DNA from: JBBQDZ01 sp038320185
GTDB taxonomy: Bacteria; Actinomycetota; Thermoleophilia; Gaiellales; Gaiellaceae
Length of the DNA: 22,070 nt
Reading direction: 5' to 3'
NCBI GenBank assembly: GCA_038320185.1
Contig: JBBQDZ010000018.1
Location: 1 to 22,070 of the forward strand
Below the pieces are notes generated by a model, which had not been told where the DNA came from, did no database searches, and worked only from the letters and a program-made list of their open reading frames with translations. Positions within the stretch are counted from its first letter, which is position 1. Each line of letters begins with the position of its first letter. Made by a program: the position numbers and the translations under genes. Shown piece by piece: positions 6,604 through 14,010 of this stretch.

Positions 6604-7490
6604 GGCTCGGCCTCGCGGGCCTCGTCGCCGCGAGCCCGCCCTGGCAGGCGGCGCCGCCTCTGCCGAAGCCGCGCGGCGAGGTTGCGGCGGCCGTTCGCCG
6701 CGGCGAGATCGTCGTGGTCGCAGGCTTCACCGCGGACGGCGAGAGCACCGGCACCGTGCAGGCATACGACCCGGCCAGGCGGCGGTGGCGTTCACTCCCG
6801 GATCTGCCGGTCGGGCTGAACCATGCGATGGCGGCGGCGTACCGCGGTCGTCTCTACGTCCTCGGAGGCTATGGCTCGCACGGCGGCGCGCCGCAGCGAG
6901 GCGTCTGGACCCTGATCGAAACCGCCTGGAAGCGCCTGCCGCCGCTTCCCGAGCCGCGTGCGGCCGCTGGAGTCACCGTCGTCGGGGGCCGGCTGTACGT
7001 CGTCGGTGGGGTCGGCGCGACCGGAGTGGCTTCGCGGATGCTCGTGCTCGACCTGACGCAAATGCGCTGGTCGAAGCTCCCCGGGCCGACGCCACGCGAG
7101 CATCTGGCGGTCGCTGCGCTGCACGGTCGGATCTACGCGCTCGGTGGCCGGGTCGGGGGCTACCTCAACTCCTTCGCGCTCTTCCAGGTGTACACGCCTG
7201 GCGGCACCTGGAGTCCGCTGCCGCCTGTGCCGACCGTCCGCAGCGGGACGGGTGCCGCCGTCGTAGGCAACAGCATCGTCTCGCTCGGAGGCGAGACGGC
7301 CGACGGGATCGTCTCCTCGGTATACGCCTTCGATGTCGGCACGGGGACGTGGTCGCGCCTCCCCGACCTGGCGACGCCGCGACATGGGCTCGGGGTTGTC
7401 TCTGTCGGGAGCCGGGTCTATGCCGTCGGGGGTGGCACCGAGCCGGGGCTTTCGGTGAGCGCTGCCAACGAGTACCTCGACCTGGGTTGA
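6579..7490 (+). CDS. Secreted Kelch-repeat beta-propeller protein
   Basis: A 303-residue protein with a short hydrophobic signal-like N-terminus (about residues 4-18), followed by five to six Kelch repeats that should close into a beta-propeller. Each repeat shows the GG doublet and a W about 15-25 residues later: RLYVLGGYG, RLYVVGGVG, RIYALGGRVGG, SIVSLGGET, RVYAVGGGT, with TW/RW and LPxLPxPR turns in between. Such propellers bind partners or sugars; no catalytic Tyr/Cys pair of galactose oxidase is apparent, so no enzyme activity is claimed. Start ATG at 6579 lies inside the M55 gene (25-base overlap); a GTG at 6570 is the alternative. It is the third gene in the plus-strand run. Confidence 0.87.
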   Translation: MAAILLRLGLGLAGLVAASPPWQAAPPLPKPRGEVAAAVRRGEIVVVAGFTADGESTGTVQAYDPARRRWRSLPDLPVGLNHAMAAAYRGRLYVLGGYGSHGGAPQRGVWTLIETAWKRLPPLPEPRAAAGVTVVGGRLYVVGGVGATGVASRMLVLDLTQMRWSKLPGPTPREHLAVAALHGRIYALGGRVGGYLNSFALFQVYTPGGTWSPLPPVPTVRSGTGAAVVGNSIVSLGGETADGIVSSVYAFDVGTGTWSRLPDLATPRHGLGVVSVGSRVYAVGGGTEPGLSVSAANEYLDLG

Positions 7491-7552
7491 TCCACAGACA
7501 ACGTCCATCGGTTTCCGGCCCGCGATGAGACGGCGCCGGCCGACCCCACAGG

Positions 7553-8161
7553 TTGATCGTCGCCTGCCTCGGTGACTCGATCACCGCGGGGTCGCCGTTC
7601 TGGGATCCCGACCCGGTTGTGCGTGAGCGCATAGGCGCCGCCGCCGACGAGCGGAGCCAGTGGGAATGGTGGGCGCAACGCGCGGAATCCCGGCTCGAGC
7701 TGCGGAACTGCGGCAGGTACGGCGAGCGAACGGACGAGATCGCGCGGCGACTCGATGCGTGCGCCGAGGGTGCCGCCGTGCTCGTCGTCCAGGGCGGTAT
7801 CAACGACGTGGCACAGCGGCGCCCGGTCGAGGGCGCGGCAGAGAATCTGGCGGCGATGCTTCGCCGAGGACGGGCGCTCGGGCTTGCTGTCCTCGTTGCC
7901 GAAGTCCTGCCGTGGAACGGCGGCTGGCCCTGGGCGGAGGAGCCGATCCGCCGCCTGAACCAGCTGGTCGCGAGGCTCGCCGCAGCGCAGGATGTGCCGC
8001 TCCTCTGCTTCCACGCCGCGCTCGAGGACGTCGAGCGGCCGGGGCGGATGCGCGAGGAGTGGCATGCGGACGGCGATCATCCGTCGGTCGAGGGGTACCG
8101 GCTCCTCGGCAGGCTCGTCGCTGGCCGCCTCACCGACCTCCTCGGCCGCGCCGTTTCGTGA
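7553..8161 (+). CDS. SGNH/GDSL-type esterase or lipase-like hydrolase
   Basis: A 202-residue SGNH hydrolase. Block I is CLGDSITAG with nucleophile Ser9; Gly54 in RNCGRYG is a block II candidate; block III is VQGGIND with Asn84; block V is HADGDHPSVEGY with Asp173 and His176. These four blocks identify the family, which includes lysophospholipases, acetylxylan esterases and peptidoglycan or polysaccharide O-deacylases, so the substrate is open. No signal peptide. The start is TTG at 7553, chosen because the first strand and GDS motif follow at once and no in-frame ATG/GTG precedes it. It lies 62 bases after the Kelch gene and may share its transcript. Confidence 0.88.
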   Translation: MIVACLGDSITAGSPFWDPDPVVRERIGAAADERSQWEWWAQRAESRLELRNCGRYGERTDEIARRLDACAEGAAVLVVQGGINDVAQRRPVEGAAENLAAMLRRGRALGLAVLVAEVLPWNGGWPWAEEPIRRLNQLVARLAAAQDVPLLCFHAALEDVERPGRMREEWHADGDHPSVEGYRLLGRLVAGRLTDLLGRAVS

Positions 8162-8340
8162 GACGTCGGGCACGGACAGGAAGCACGTTCCGGGCATGTC
8201 GGCCTCGGCGAAGCCAAGCGTGCCGCAGGAGTGCCGTCTTCGTCACGGGCCGCAAACGGCCTCTTCACAAGCCTCTAACGGCCGGTGTTCGCGACCCGTT
8301 CTGCCCCAGAGGGACCTCAGAGGCGCCCCAGAGGACGGGG

Positions 8341-8377
8341 CGTGGCCTGCGGGGACAGGCACGGCCCTCCGGCCACG
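8341..8377. terminator. Weak inverted repeat in a convergent intergenic gap
   Basis: CGTGGCC (8341-8347) and GGCCACG (8371-8377) can pair with a 23-base loop between the convergent SGNH and NodB genes. There is no T-run on either side. The gap 8162-8395 otherwise holds only a 10-base direct repeat, GCCCCAGAGG, at 8303-8312 and 8325-8334, and no gene I can support. Confidence 0.25.
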
Positions 8378-8395
8378 GCTTGGCGGGAGGGGCAG

Positions 8396-9337
8396 CTAGG
8401 TCCCGTCGTGCTGGCCGCGGCCGCAGGCGCCACGGGCGCCGTCGTCCCGAACCTGAGACGCGCTTGGCGGGTCGAGCGCGAAGAGTTCCGGGAGCGTGAC
8501 GGCGGTGAGGTGGCGGCGCCGGAGCTCCGGCAGGATCACGTCGCGCAGCGCCTTGATCGACTCCTCGCGCGTGTCGTGCATGAGCACGATCGACCCCGGT
8601 TCGAGGCCGGCGACGACGTTGTCGCCGATCTGCTGCCACCGATCGCCGGCCCAGTCGCGGCTGTCGGTGTTCCAGAGGATCTCGAGCATGCCGTACTTGC
8701 GAGTGACAGTGCCGACGGTCGAGTCGTGCGCGGCGTAGGGAGGGCGGAAGACGAGCACGGGCGCGTGCGTCGCGTCGACGATCGCCCTCTTGGCGCGGCC
8801 GATCTCCTCGTCGACCTGCGAATCACCAAGGGCCTTCAGGTTCGCGTGGCTCCACGTGTGGTCGCCGAGGGCGCCGAGCTTCGTGTCGCTCCGTGCGAGG
8901 GCCGCCAGCGTGGGCGAGACCATGTTGCCGCCGACGATGAAGAAGGTCGCCCGCGCGCCTGCTGCTCGTAGGAGTGTCTGGAATCGAGGCGTGAGGATGC
9001 TCGGGCCGTCGTCGAAGGTCAGCCCCACGTAGTGCCCGCGCCCGCCGGCGCAGTAGATGGGCACGCCGAAGGAGATGAGGCGCTCGACCGCCCGGTGCTG
9101 CGCGCGTAGGCTCGGAAGCGCGGCAATGTGTCGTGCGGTGAGCTTCCCGGCGCCCCAGCCGCCCCTCGGGCCGAGGACAACCGACGCCGAGCTCGAGCCG
9201 CTGCCGCGGAAGGCGGTGAGGCCGAGCACCACCAGCGCGAGCGTCGCAAGGACGATGACCCCGGCGGCACGGCGACGCCGCCGGTACTTCGCCGACTGCT
9301 GCGCGAACCTGGGGCGAGTTCTTCCGTGGGCGGCCAC
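8396..9337 (-). CDS. Membrane-anchored polysaccharide deacetylase (NodB domain), second copy
   Basis: A 313-residue carbohydrate esterase family 4 type protein. An Arg-rich N-terminus is followed by one membrane segment (about 26-43), placing the NodB domain outside the cell. Motif 1 is LTFDDGPS with Asp109/Asp110, motif 2 is GDHTWSHANL with His160/His164, motif 3 RPPYAAHD, motif 4 LWNTDSRDW and motif 5 IVLMHDT, so the metal triad and catalytic residues are present. Likely substrates are N-acetylglucosamine polymers such as peptidoglycan. It is a paralogue of the gene just upstream (9374-10294), 36 bases away, same strand. Cys96 and Cys305 are its only cysteines and match the paralogue. The GTG at 9337 starts it; no ribosome site is evident. 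Confidence 0.92.
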   Translation of the reverse strand: MAAHGRTRPRFAQQSAKYRRRRRAAGVIVLATLALVVLGLTAFRGSGSSSASVVLGPRGGWGAGKLTARHIAALPSLRAQHRAVERLISFGVPIYCAGGRGHYVGLTFDDGPSILTPRFQTLLRAAGARATFFIVGGNMVSPTLAALARSDTKLGALGDHTWSHANLKALGDSQVDEEIGRAKRAIVDATHAPVLVFRPPYAAHDSTVGTVTRKYGMLEILWNTDSRDWAGDRWQQIGDNVVAGLEPGSIVLMHDTREESIKALRDVILPELRRRHLTAVTLPELFALDPPSASQVRDDGARGACGRGQHDGT

Positions 9338-9373
9338 GCGGTGCCGGGGCAGTCTAGCCCCGCGCCGCCGGGC

Positions 9374-10294
9374 CTAACAGGCCCCGGTGCGAAGCTGCTC
9401 GCTGCTCGGTGGGTCGAGAGCGAGAAGCTGCGGGACCGTGACCGCCTTGAGGCCGCGCTTTGCAAGAAGGGGAAGGATCTTCCGGAGCGCAACGATCGTC
9501 GTCGACCGGTTCTCGTGCAGGAGGATGATCGCACCCGGACGCAGGCCCGCGCTCACGTTCCGGACGATCGCCTTCACGTCCGCCCCGTCGGAGTCTCGAC
9601 TGTCGACGCTCCACAGCACCTGCAACAGTCCGAGCGATCGCACGACCCGCTTGACCCTCGCGTCGTAGACGCCGTACGGCGGCCGGAACAGGAGCACGGG
9701 CGCGCCGGAGGTCGTGTGAACTTCATCTCGCGTGTCACGGATCTGGGAGACGATCTGCTTCACCGGCAGGTGAGTGAGGAACGGATGCGACCACGTGTGG
9801 TCGCCGACCGCGCCAAGCCTTGCCTCCGCCCGCGGCAGGATCGGATGGGCCACGACCTCGAAGCCGACGAGGAAGAACGTCGCCGTCATGTGCCGCCGCC
9901 GCAGCATCCGGATCACCTTCGGCGTGTATCGGGTCGGGCCGTCGTCGAAGGTCAGCGCGGCGTAGCGCCCGCGCCCGCCGCCGCAGCGGATGGAGGCACC
10001 GAGCGGGACGAGGCGCTGAACGGCGGCGTACTGCTCGTCGCGCGAGGGGAGGGCGCCGCGGCGAACGCGTGCCGGGAGCTTCGACCCGGCCCATCCGACC
10101 GGTGCGAGCTTGGCAGCGCGGAAGCTCGTCAGGTCGACGCGCGAGCCGGAGCCGCCGGCTCCGACAAGGAGCGCCGCGACGAGAGCGCCTGCGGCAAGGA
10201 CGACGAAGGCCCCTGCGCCTACCCGGCGCCGCTGTCGAATTCGCGCGCGTCGCGCGGCGACCCGGCGCGCGTGCAGGTGGGGCGGAACGGACAT
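9374..10294 (-). CDS. Membrane-anchored polysaccharide deacetylase (NodB domain), first copy
   Basis: A 306-residue paralogue of the following gene. A basic N-terminus (about 10-25) and one membrane helix (about 27-46) lead to an extracytoplasmic NodB domain: ALTFDDGPT with Asp117/Asp118, GDHTWSHPFL with His166/His170, RPPYGVYD, LWSVDSRDSD and IILLHEN. In the fifth motif LLHEN replaces the more usual LMHDT, but the catalytic His is kept. Cys104 lies just before the domain and Cys306 is the last residue, so a disulfide closing the domain is likely. ATG at 10294 is chosen because the basic/hydrophobic anchor follows it. It lies 77 bases downstream of the sugar dehydrogenase gene and probably shares its transcript. 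Confidence 0.92.
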   Translation of the reverse strand: MSVPPHLHARRVAARRARIRQRRRVGAGAFVVLAAGALVAALLVGAGGSGSRVDLTSFRAAKLAPVGWAGSKLPARVRRGALPSRDEQYAAVQRLVPLGASIRCGGGRGRYAALTFDDGPTRYTPKVIRMLRRRHMTATFFLVGFEVVAHPILPRAEARLGAVGDHTWSHPFLTHLPVKQIVSQIRDTRDEVHTTSGAPVLLFRPPYGVYDARVKRVVRSLGLLQVLWSVDSRDSDGADVKAIVRNVSAGLRPGAIILLHENRSTTIVALRKILPLLAKRGLKAVTVPQLLALDPPSSEQLRTGAC

Positions 10295-10371
10295 CGGGCT
10301 CAGGCTACGCTCGTGATAGAGAAGGAACTCTTCTCCTTCGCGGACCCAGTATGCGCTCCTCCCGGGAAGCT

Positions 10372-11442
10372 CTACGCCTTGCCGAGAGCCTGGATCCGGT
10401 AGACGACGCCGCGGCCGTAGTCGGCCACGAGCAGCGCGCCCTGAGAGTCGACCGCGATCGCGAGCGGGTGCTCGAAGCCGTCCGCGAAGACGGAGACGCG
10501 CGAGCGAGCGCCGTCGGGCGCGAGCCGGACCCGCACCACCCGCCGCCCGAAGCGCTTCGAGAGGTACTGCCCCCACTCGGCGACGAAGAGGTCGCCGCGG
10601 TAGGCGGTTGGGAAGCTCCGGCCGTCGTAGAAGGCGATCCCGTCCGCGGATGAGTGCGGCTCGAGGTAGGCCGCGGGGGGAGTGACGCCGTGGCAGCGCC
10701 CGACGAGTCGCAACAGGCGCGCGCTGGCCCAGCAGTCGGGCCACCCGTAGGAAGCCCCCTGACGGACGCGAACGATAGTCTCGGCCGGCTCTGGGTTTCC
10801 GGGCTGGTCGACGTCGTCCCGCGCATTCGCCGACGCGTAGAGATCCGCGGTCCCCGGTTTGAACGCGAGTCCATAGGGGTTCCGGAGGCCTCGAGCGACG
10901 ATATGTAGGCCCGTCCCGTTCGGCTGCACCGAGAGGATCGCGGCGTTGCGGTGGTCGCGCTCCTGGCACGCATTGCAGGTAGATCCGTTGCCGAGGTAGA
11001 GGCGGCCGTCAGGGCCGAGGACGACGTTGTCCTGCTGGTGCTCGCCGAAGGGGAGCTTCGAGAGCACCGTGGCGCGATCGACCAGGGCGCCGCCCGCGAG
11101 CCGTAGCCGCGAGAGCCGGCCCTGGGAGGAGACAAAGAGGATCTTGCCGACCCACGCAAGGCCGAGCGGCGTCGAGAAACCGCCCGCAAGGATCTTCGGC
11201 GCGGTCGAGCCGCGGCCGGCGACGGTGATCTGCCCACCCTCCTCCGTCAGGTAGAGCCGCCCGTCCGGACCGTAGGCCATCGCCGTCGGCCGGTGCAGGC
11301 CCCGGGCGTAGACCTCGGCTCGGAAGCCGGGGGCGAGGCGCAGCTCCGGCGCTCGCGGCAGGGGCGCCGGACCGCTTGCCGCGGCGCCCACCGCGACGAG
11401 GGCGGCGACGATCGCGACGGCCGAACCTGTGAATCCACCCAC
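10372..11442 (-). CDS. Secreted PQQ-dependent sugar dehydrogenase-like protein (L-sorbosone dehydrogenase type)
   Basis: A 356-residue six-bladed propeller of the glucose/sorbosone dehydrogenase family, which oxidises aldoses or related sugars with PQQ. A hydrophobic N-terminus (about residues 4-22) suggests export. Typical segments are LAPGFRAEVYARGLHRPTAM, YGPDGRLYLTEEGGQI, GEHQQDNVVLGPDGRLYLGN, the Cys pair in STCNACQERD, ARGLRNPYGLAFKPGT and GDLFVAEWGQY. The STCNACQ segment is characteristic of the sorbosone branch as I know it. GTG at 11442 is the likely start. No PQQ synthesis gene is in the window. It diverges from the large NodB gene with 24 bases between starts and precedes two NodB genes on the same strand, which hints at surface polysaccharide handling. 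Confidence 0.88.
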   Translation of the reverse strand: MGGFTGSAVAIVAALVAVGAAASGPAPLPRAPELRLAPGFRAEVYARGLHRPTAMAYGPDGRLYLTEEGGQITVAGRGSTAPKILAGGFSTPLGLAWVGKILFVSSQGRLSRLRLAGGALVDRATVLSKLPFGEHQQDNVVLGPDGRLYLGNGSTCNACQERDHRNAAILSVQPNGTGLHIVARGLRNPYGLAFKPGTADLYASANARDDVDQPGNPEPAETIVRVRQGASYGWPDCWASARLLRLVGRCHGVTPPAAYLEPHSSADGIAFYDGRSFPTAYRGDLFVAEWGQYLSKRFGRRVVRVRLAPDGARSRVSVFADGFEHPLAIAVDSQGALLVADYGRGVVYRIQALGKA

Positions 11443-11466
11443 GGCCGCGGTATCTTCGTTGTTCCG
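11443..11466. promoter_or_regulatory. 24-bp divergent start-to-start region
   Basis: The two GTG starts at 11442 (minus) and 11467 (plus) leave only 24 bases. The segment contains TATCTT on the plus strand (11451-11456) and its complement reads GATACC six bases before the minus-strand GTG. Both could act as -10 elements for leaderless or near-leaderless messages; any -35 element must lie inside the opposite gene. Inferred from spacing only. Confidence 0.3.
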
Positions 11467-13152
11467 GTGGGTCCACGACCGTCCTCGCGGCTCCTCGTCC
11501 TGACGCTGCTCGCAGCCGGGGCCAGCTTCGCTGCCTCCGGCGGGGCTGCCCGGCCATTCGGGATCGCGGCTCCACCTCGCCATACGACCGGGTCCATCAG
11601 CATCCTCGAGCCGCTGACCGGCGCCCGTCTACGCGGACGGATCCCCCTGACGGCGAACGCCTCGCCGGGCGCCACCTCGGTGCTCTTCGAGCGGTCGAGT
11701 GACGGCGGCGCGATCTGGACCGAGGTCGCGCAGGACACCCACGCCGAGGACGGCTTCTCGGTTCGCTGGAACTCGCGCGGGGTCGACGGGAAGATCGTGC
11801 TGCGGGCGACGGACTCGGCCGGCGTGCAGACCCACGTGCGAATCGTCGTCGACAACACCGCGCCGACTCTCGCGCTTAGAGCCGCGCCGGAGATCTTCAG
11901 CCCGAACCGCGACACCGTGAAGGACAGTGCTCAGATCCGCTTCTCGGCTGACGAGGCCGTCTCGCTGACGCTCCAGATCGTGAGTCCACGCGGCCATGTG
12001 ATCTATACGGCGTTCCGCGACGACGCCGTCAGCTCGCGCCAGCCGAAGCGTTTCGACTGGCTCGGCGACCTGTATGACGGGTCGTTGAAGGCGCAGGACG
12101 GCCTCTACTCGGTGCGTGCCGTCGCAACCGACCTCGTTGGAAACCGCACGGTTCAGAACGTCCCCCTGCGGGTCGACACGCGGCCACCGCGCGTCGAGCT
12201 CCAGGCCCTCACCCCGGAGCGCCTGGTCGTGGGGAACGTCCGTCTCGACTTCGCGATCTCCGACGCGAGCCCGCTGCTGCGGGAGTCGCTGGTGCTGTAC
12301 GACCAGTCCGGGCTGCCCGTGCTGACGCTGCCGCCGGCGCCCCGCGCCCCGGGCGCGCTCGCGCTCTCGTGGGTGCCGCGGGCGAAGGACGGGTCGCTGC
12401 TCATGCCCGGCGCCTACCTCGTCGGCCTCGTCGCAACCGACGAAGCGGGGAATCGCGGGGCCTCGACGCCGAAGCCGTTCCTCGTGGAGCACGCGGTGCC
12501 CGCACACGTGTGGTCTCGGTTCACGGGCGTCGGCCGTCGCGTCGCGCTCACCTTCGACGACTGCTATGACAGCTACGCGTGGGGTCGTGTCCTCGACACC
12601 CTTGAGCGGGAGGGTGTCCGGGCGACGTTCTTCTGTCCCGGGCTAGCGGTGCTCGCGAACCCCTCAGTCGCGCTCCGGACAGTGCACGACGGCAACGCGA
12701 TCGGCAGTCACGGCTGGGACCACGCGAACTTCGGTCGGCTCTCCTTTGGCTCGGCGCTCCAGCGGCTCGTCGACGACCGTGATGCCTGGTGGCGCCTCGC
12801 GAAGGTGGCACCGACTCCCTACTTCCGTCCGCCCTATGGGTCCTACACCGCTTCGACGGTCGCCGCCGCGGGCGCGGCGGGCTACGCCGGCGTCATCCTC
12901 TGGGACGTCGACCCCCGCGACTGGACCCGTCCCGGCTCGGCGGCGATCGAGGCGCGGGTCGTCGGCGCGACCCGGGACGGGAGCATCGACCTGATGCACA
13001 CGCTGCCGCAGACGGCCGACGCACTGCCGGCGATCATCGCCGACCTCCGCACGCGCGGGTTCTCATTCGCCACCATCCCCGAGCTTGCCCTGCTCGGCAC
13101 GCCGAGCTCGGGCGGCTGGCCCGCCTACTCGCTCGTGCGGCGGGGGCGCTAG
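11467..13152 (+). CDS. Large secreted multidomain NodB polysaccharide deacetylase
   Basis: A 561-residue exported protein. A signal peptide (about residues 5-24) leads into two or three Ig-like beta domains: an early sheet region with a DNTAPTL end (about 45-140), a FlgD-like Ig domain opened by FSPNRDTVKD (144-153) and closed by VRAVATDLVGNRT, and another ending VATDEAGNRG. The NodB domain occupies about 350-550: TFDDCYD with Asp364/Asp365, SHGWDH with His415/His419, RPPYGSY, WDVDPRDW and IDLMHT. The usual TFDDG Gly is Cys366. The Ig domains probably place the enzyme on the wall or a polysaccharide. The GTG start at 11467 gives the signal peptide directly. Its stop overlaps the stop of the convergent 3D gene by 4 bases. 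Confidence 0.9.
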   Translation: MGPRPSSRLLVLTLLAAGASFAASGGAARPFGIAAPPRHTTGSISILEPLTGARLRGRIPLTANASPGATSVLFERSSDGGAIWTEVAQDTHAEDGFSVRWNSRGVDGKIVLRATDSAGVQTHVRIVVDNTAPTLALRAAPEIFSPNRDTVKDSAQIRFSADEAVSLTLQIVSPRGHVIYTAFRDDAVSSRQPKRFDWLGDLYDGSLKAQDGLYSVRAVATDLVGNRTVQNVPLRVDTRPPRVELQALTPERLVVGNVRLDFAISDASPLLRESLVLYDQSGLPVLTLPPAPRAPGALALSWVPRAKDGSLLMPGAYLVGLVATDEAGNRGASTPKPFLVEHAVPAHVWSRFTGVGRRVALTFDDCYDSYAWGRVLDTLEREGVRATFFCPGLAVLANPSVALRTVHDGNAIGSHGWDHANFGRLSFGSALQRLVDDRDAWWRLAKVAPTPYFRPPYGSYTASTVAAAGAAGYAGVILWDVDPRDWTRPGSAAIEARVVGATRDGSIDLMHTLPQTADALPAIIADLRTRGFSFATIPELALLGTPSSGGWPAYSLVRRGR

Positions 13153-13931
13153 CCGGCGCCGAGAACCGGACTGCCGTCGCACGACGGCAGGAGTCTCGGC
13201 AGCTTCGCCCCCGGCGGAATGACGAAGATCCGGGCCCGGTCCCACGTGTCCGAGCGCACCCCGGGACTCCCGGGCGCAGGGCGGTAGAGGTCGAGGTGGC
13301 GCCCGATGATGGCGCCGCCGGTGTCCTGCGCGAGTACCCAGCCGCGGCCCGGCGTGTCGCAGAGCGCCGGCACGAAGATCTGGCTTCCTAGCGGAATCAG
13401 CGCCGGGTCGACGGCAACGCTACGCCAGTAGGTGAGCGCCCGGGACGGGCCGGTGCCGAACGTGACGTTCTTCGGCTCGACGTAACGTTTCGGCGGGCCG
13501 TTGAACCAGCCGCCGCCATCGAGTGGGAAGGTGACGAAGCCCTGTTTCGTCCGCCAGCCCAAGGCGCGCCAGAAAGGGAAGCCGCGCGTCCAGCCACTCG
13601 CGCCGGGAACCGTCACGCGCCCGTCCTCCACCACCCAGCCCTGCGACCCGACAGACTGGATGTGGTAGCGCTCACCGTCGAGCCCCACCCCGTCGCCCTC
13701 CATCGCGAGCCCCTGCCCCGAGTACAGCCAGTCGACGTGGTGGCGGCCCGGGATGCCAGGAGCGGTCACGAGCCGGCCGTGGAACCAGCGCTCCGGCGCG
13801 GGCCAGTACTCGGTGATCGTGACCCCTCCGAGCCAGCGCGGCTTCGGGGCCGATCCCGTGGCCGGCGACCGGGCGGGGAGGGTGAGGAGTACGCCGAGGA
13901 GTACCGCGATCAGGAGCGGCGGCCGCAGCAC
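13149..13931 (-). CDS. Secreted 3D-domain (double-psi beta-barrel) wall protein
   Basis: A 260-residue exported protein with signal peptide (about 4-24). The C-terminal half holds a 3D domain, named for three Asp residues and related to the MltA lytic transglycosylase barrel: Asp175 in SVAVDPALIPLGS, Asp203 in LAQDTGGAI and Asp214 in GRHLDLY. Those are the acidic residues expected for a murein-acting site. The N-terminal 130 residues are Trp- and Gly-rich (EYWPAPERWF, GWTRGFPFWRALGWR) and not recognised. Start is GTG at 13931, straight before MLRPPLLIAVLL-type hydrophobic sequence. It follows prsW on the same strand but a 14-bp perfect hairpin lies between, so it is probably separately transcribed. 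It fits the wall-remodelling theme of the neighbouring NodB gene. Confidence 0.85.
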   Translation of the reverse strand: MLRPPLLIAVLLGVLLTLPARSPATGSAPKPRWLGGVTITEYWPAPERWFHGRLVTAPGIPGRHHVDWLYSGQGLAMEGDGVGLDGERYHIQSVGSQGWVVEDGRVTVPGASGWTRGFPFWRALGWRTKQGFVTFPLDGGGWFNGPPKRYVEPKNVTFGTGPSRALTYWRSVAVDPALIPLGSQIFVPALCDTPGRGWVLAQDTGGAIIGRHLDLYRPAPGSPGVRSDTWDRARIFVIPPGAKLPRLLPSCDGSPVLGAG

Positions 13932-13962
13932 CGGGCAAACAGTAGCGCGGGCTGGACGGCAG

Positions 13963-14001
13963 CTCGAGGGGCGCGCCCGGGGGGCGCGCGCGCCCCTCGA
14001 G
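13963..14001 (-). terminator. Strong hairpin after prsW
   Basis: CTCGAGGGGCGCGC at 13963-13976 pairs perfectly with GCGCGCCCCTCGAG at 13988-14001 around an 11-base loop. It begins 9 bases after the prsW stop and ends 31 bases before the 3D gene start, so it would end the metalloprotease-prsW message. There is no T-run, as is usual for very GC-rich actinobacteria. Confidence 0.75.
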
Positions 14002-14010
14002 GCGGTCTCT

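Noticed and set aside
8303..8334. Direct repeat GCCCCAGAGG (two copies 22 bp apart) in an intergenic gap
   Set aside because: Only 10 bp in two copies in GC-rich DNA; no CRISPR-like regularity and no further copies seen.
10321..10339. Hairpin GAAGGA-N7-TCCTTC between the sugar dehydrogenase and NodB genes
   Set aside because: Only 6 pairs, no tail; the two genes are more likely on one message. Not listed as a terminator.
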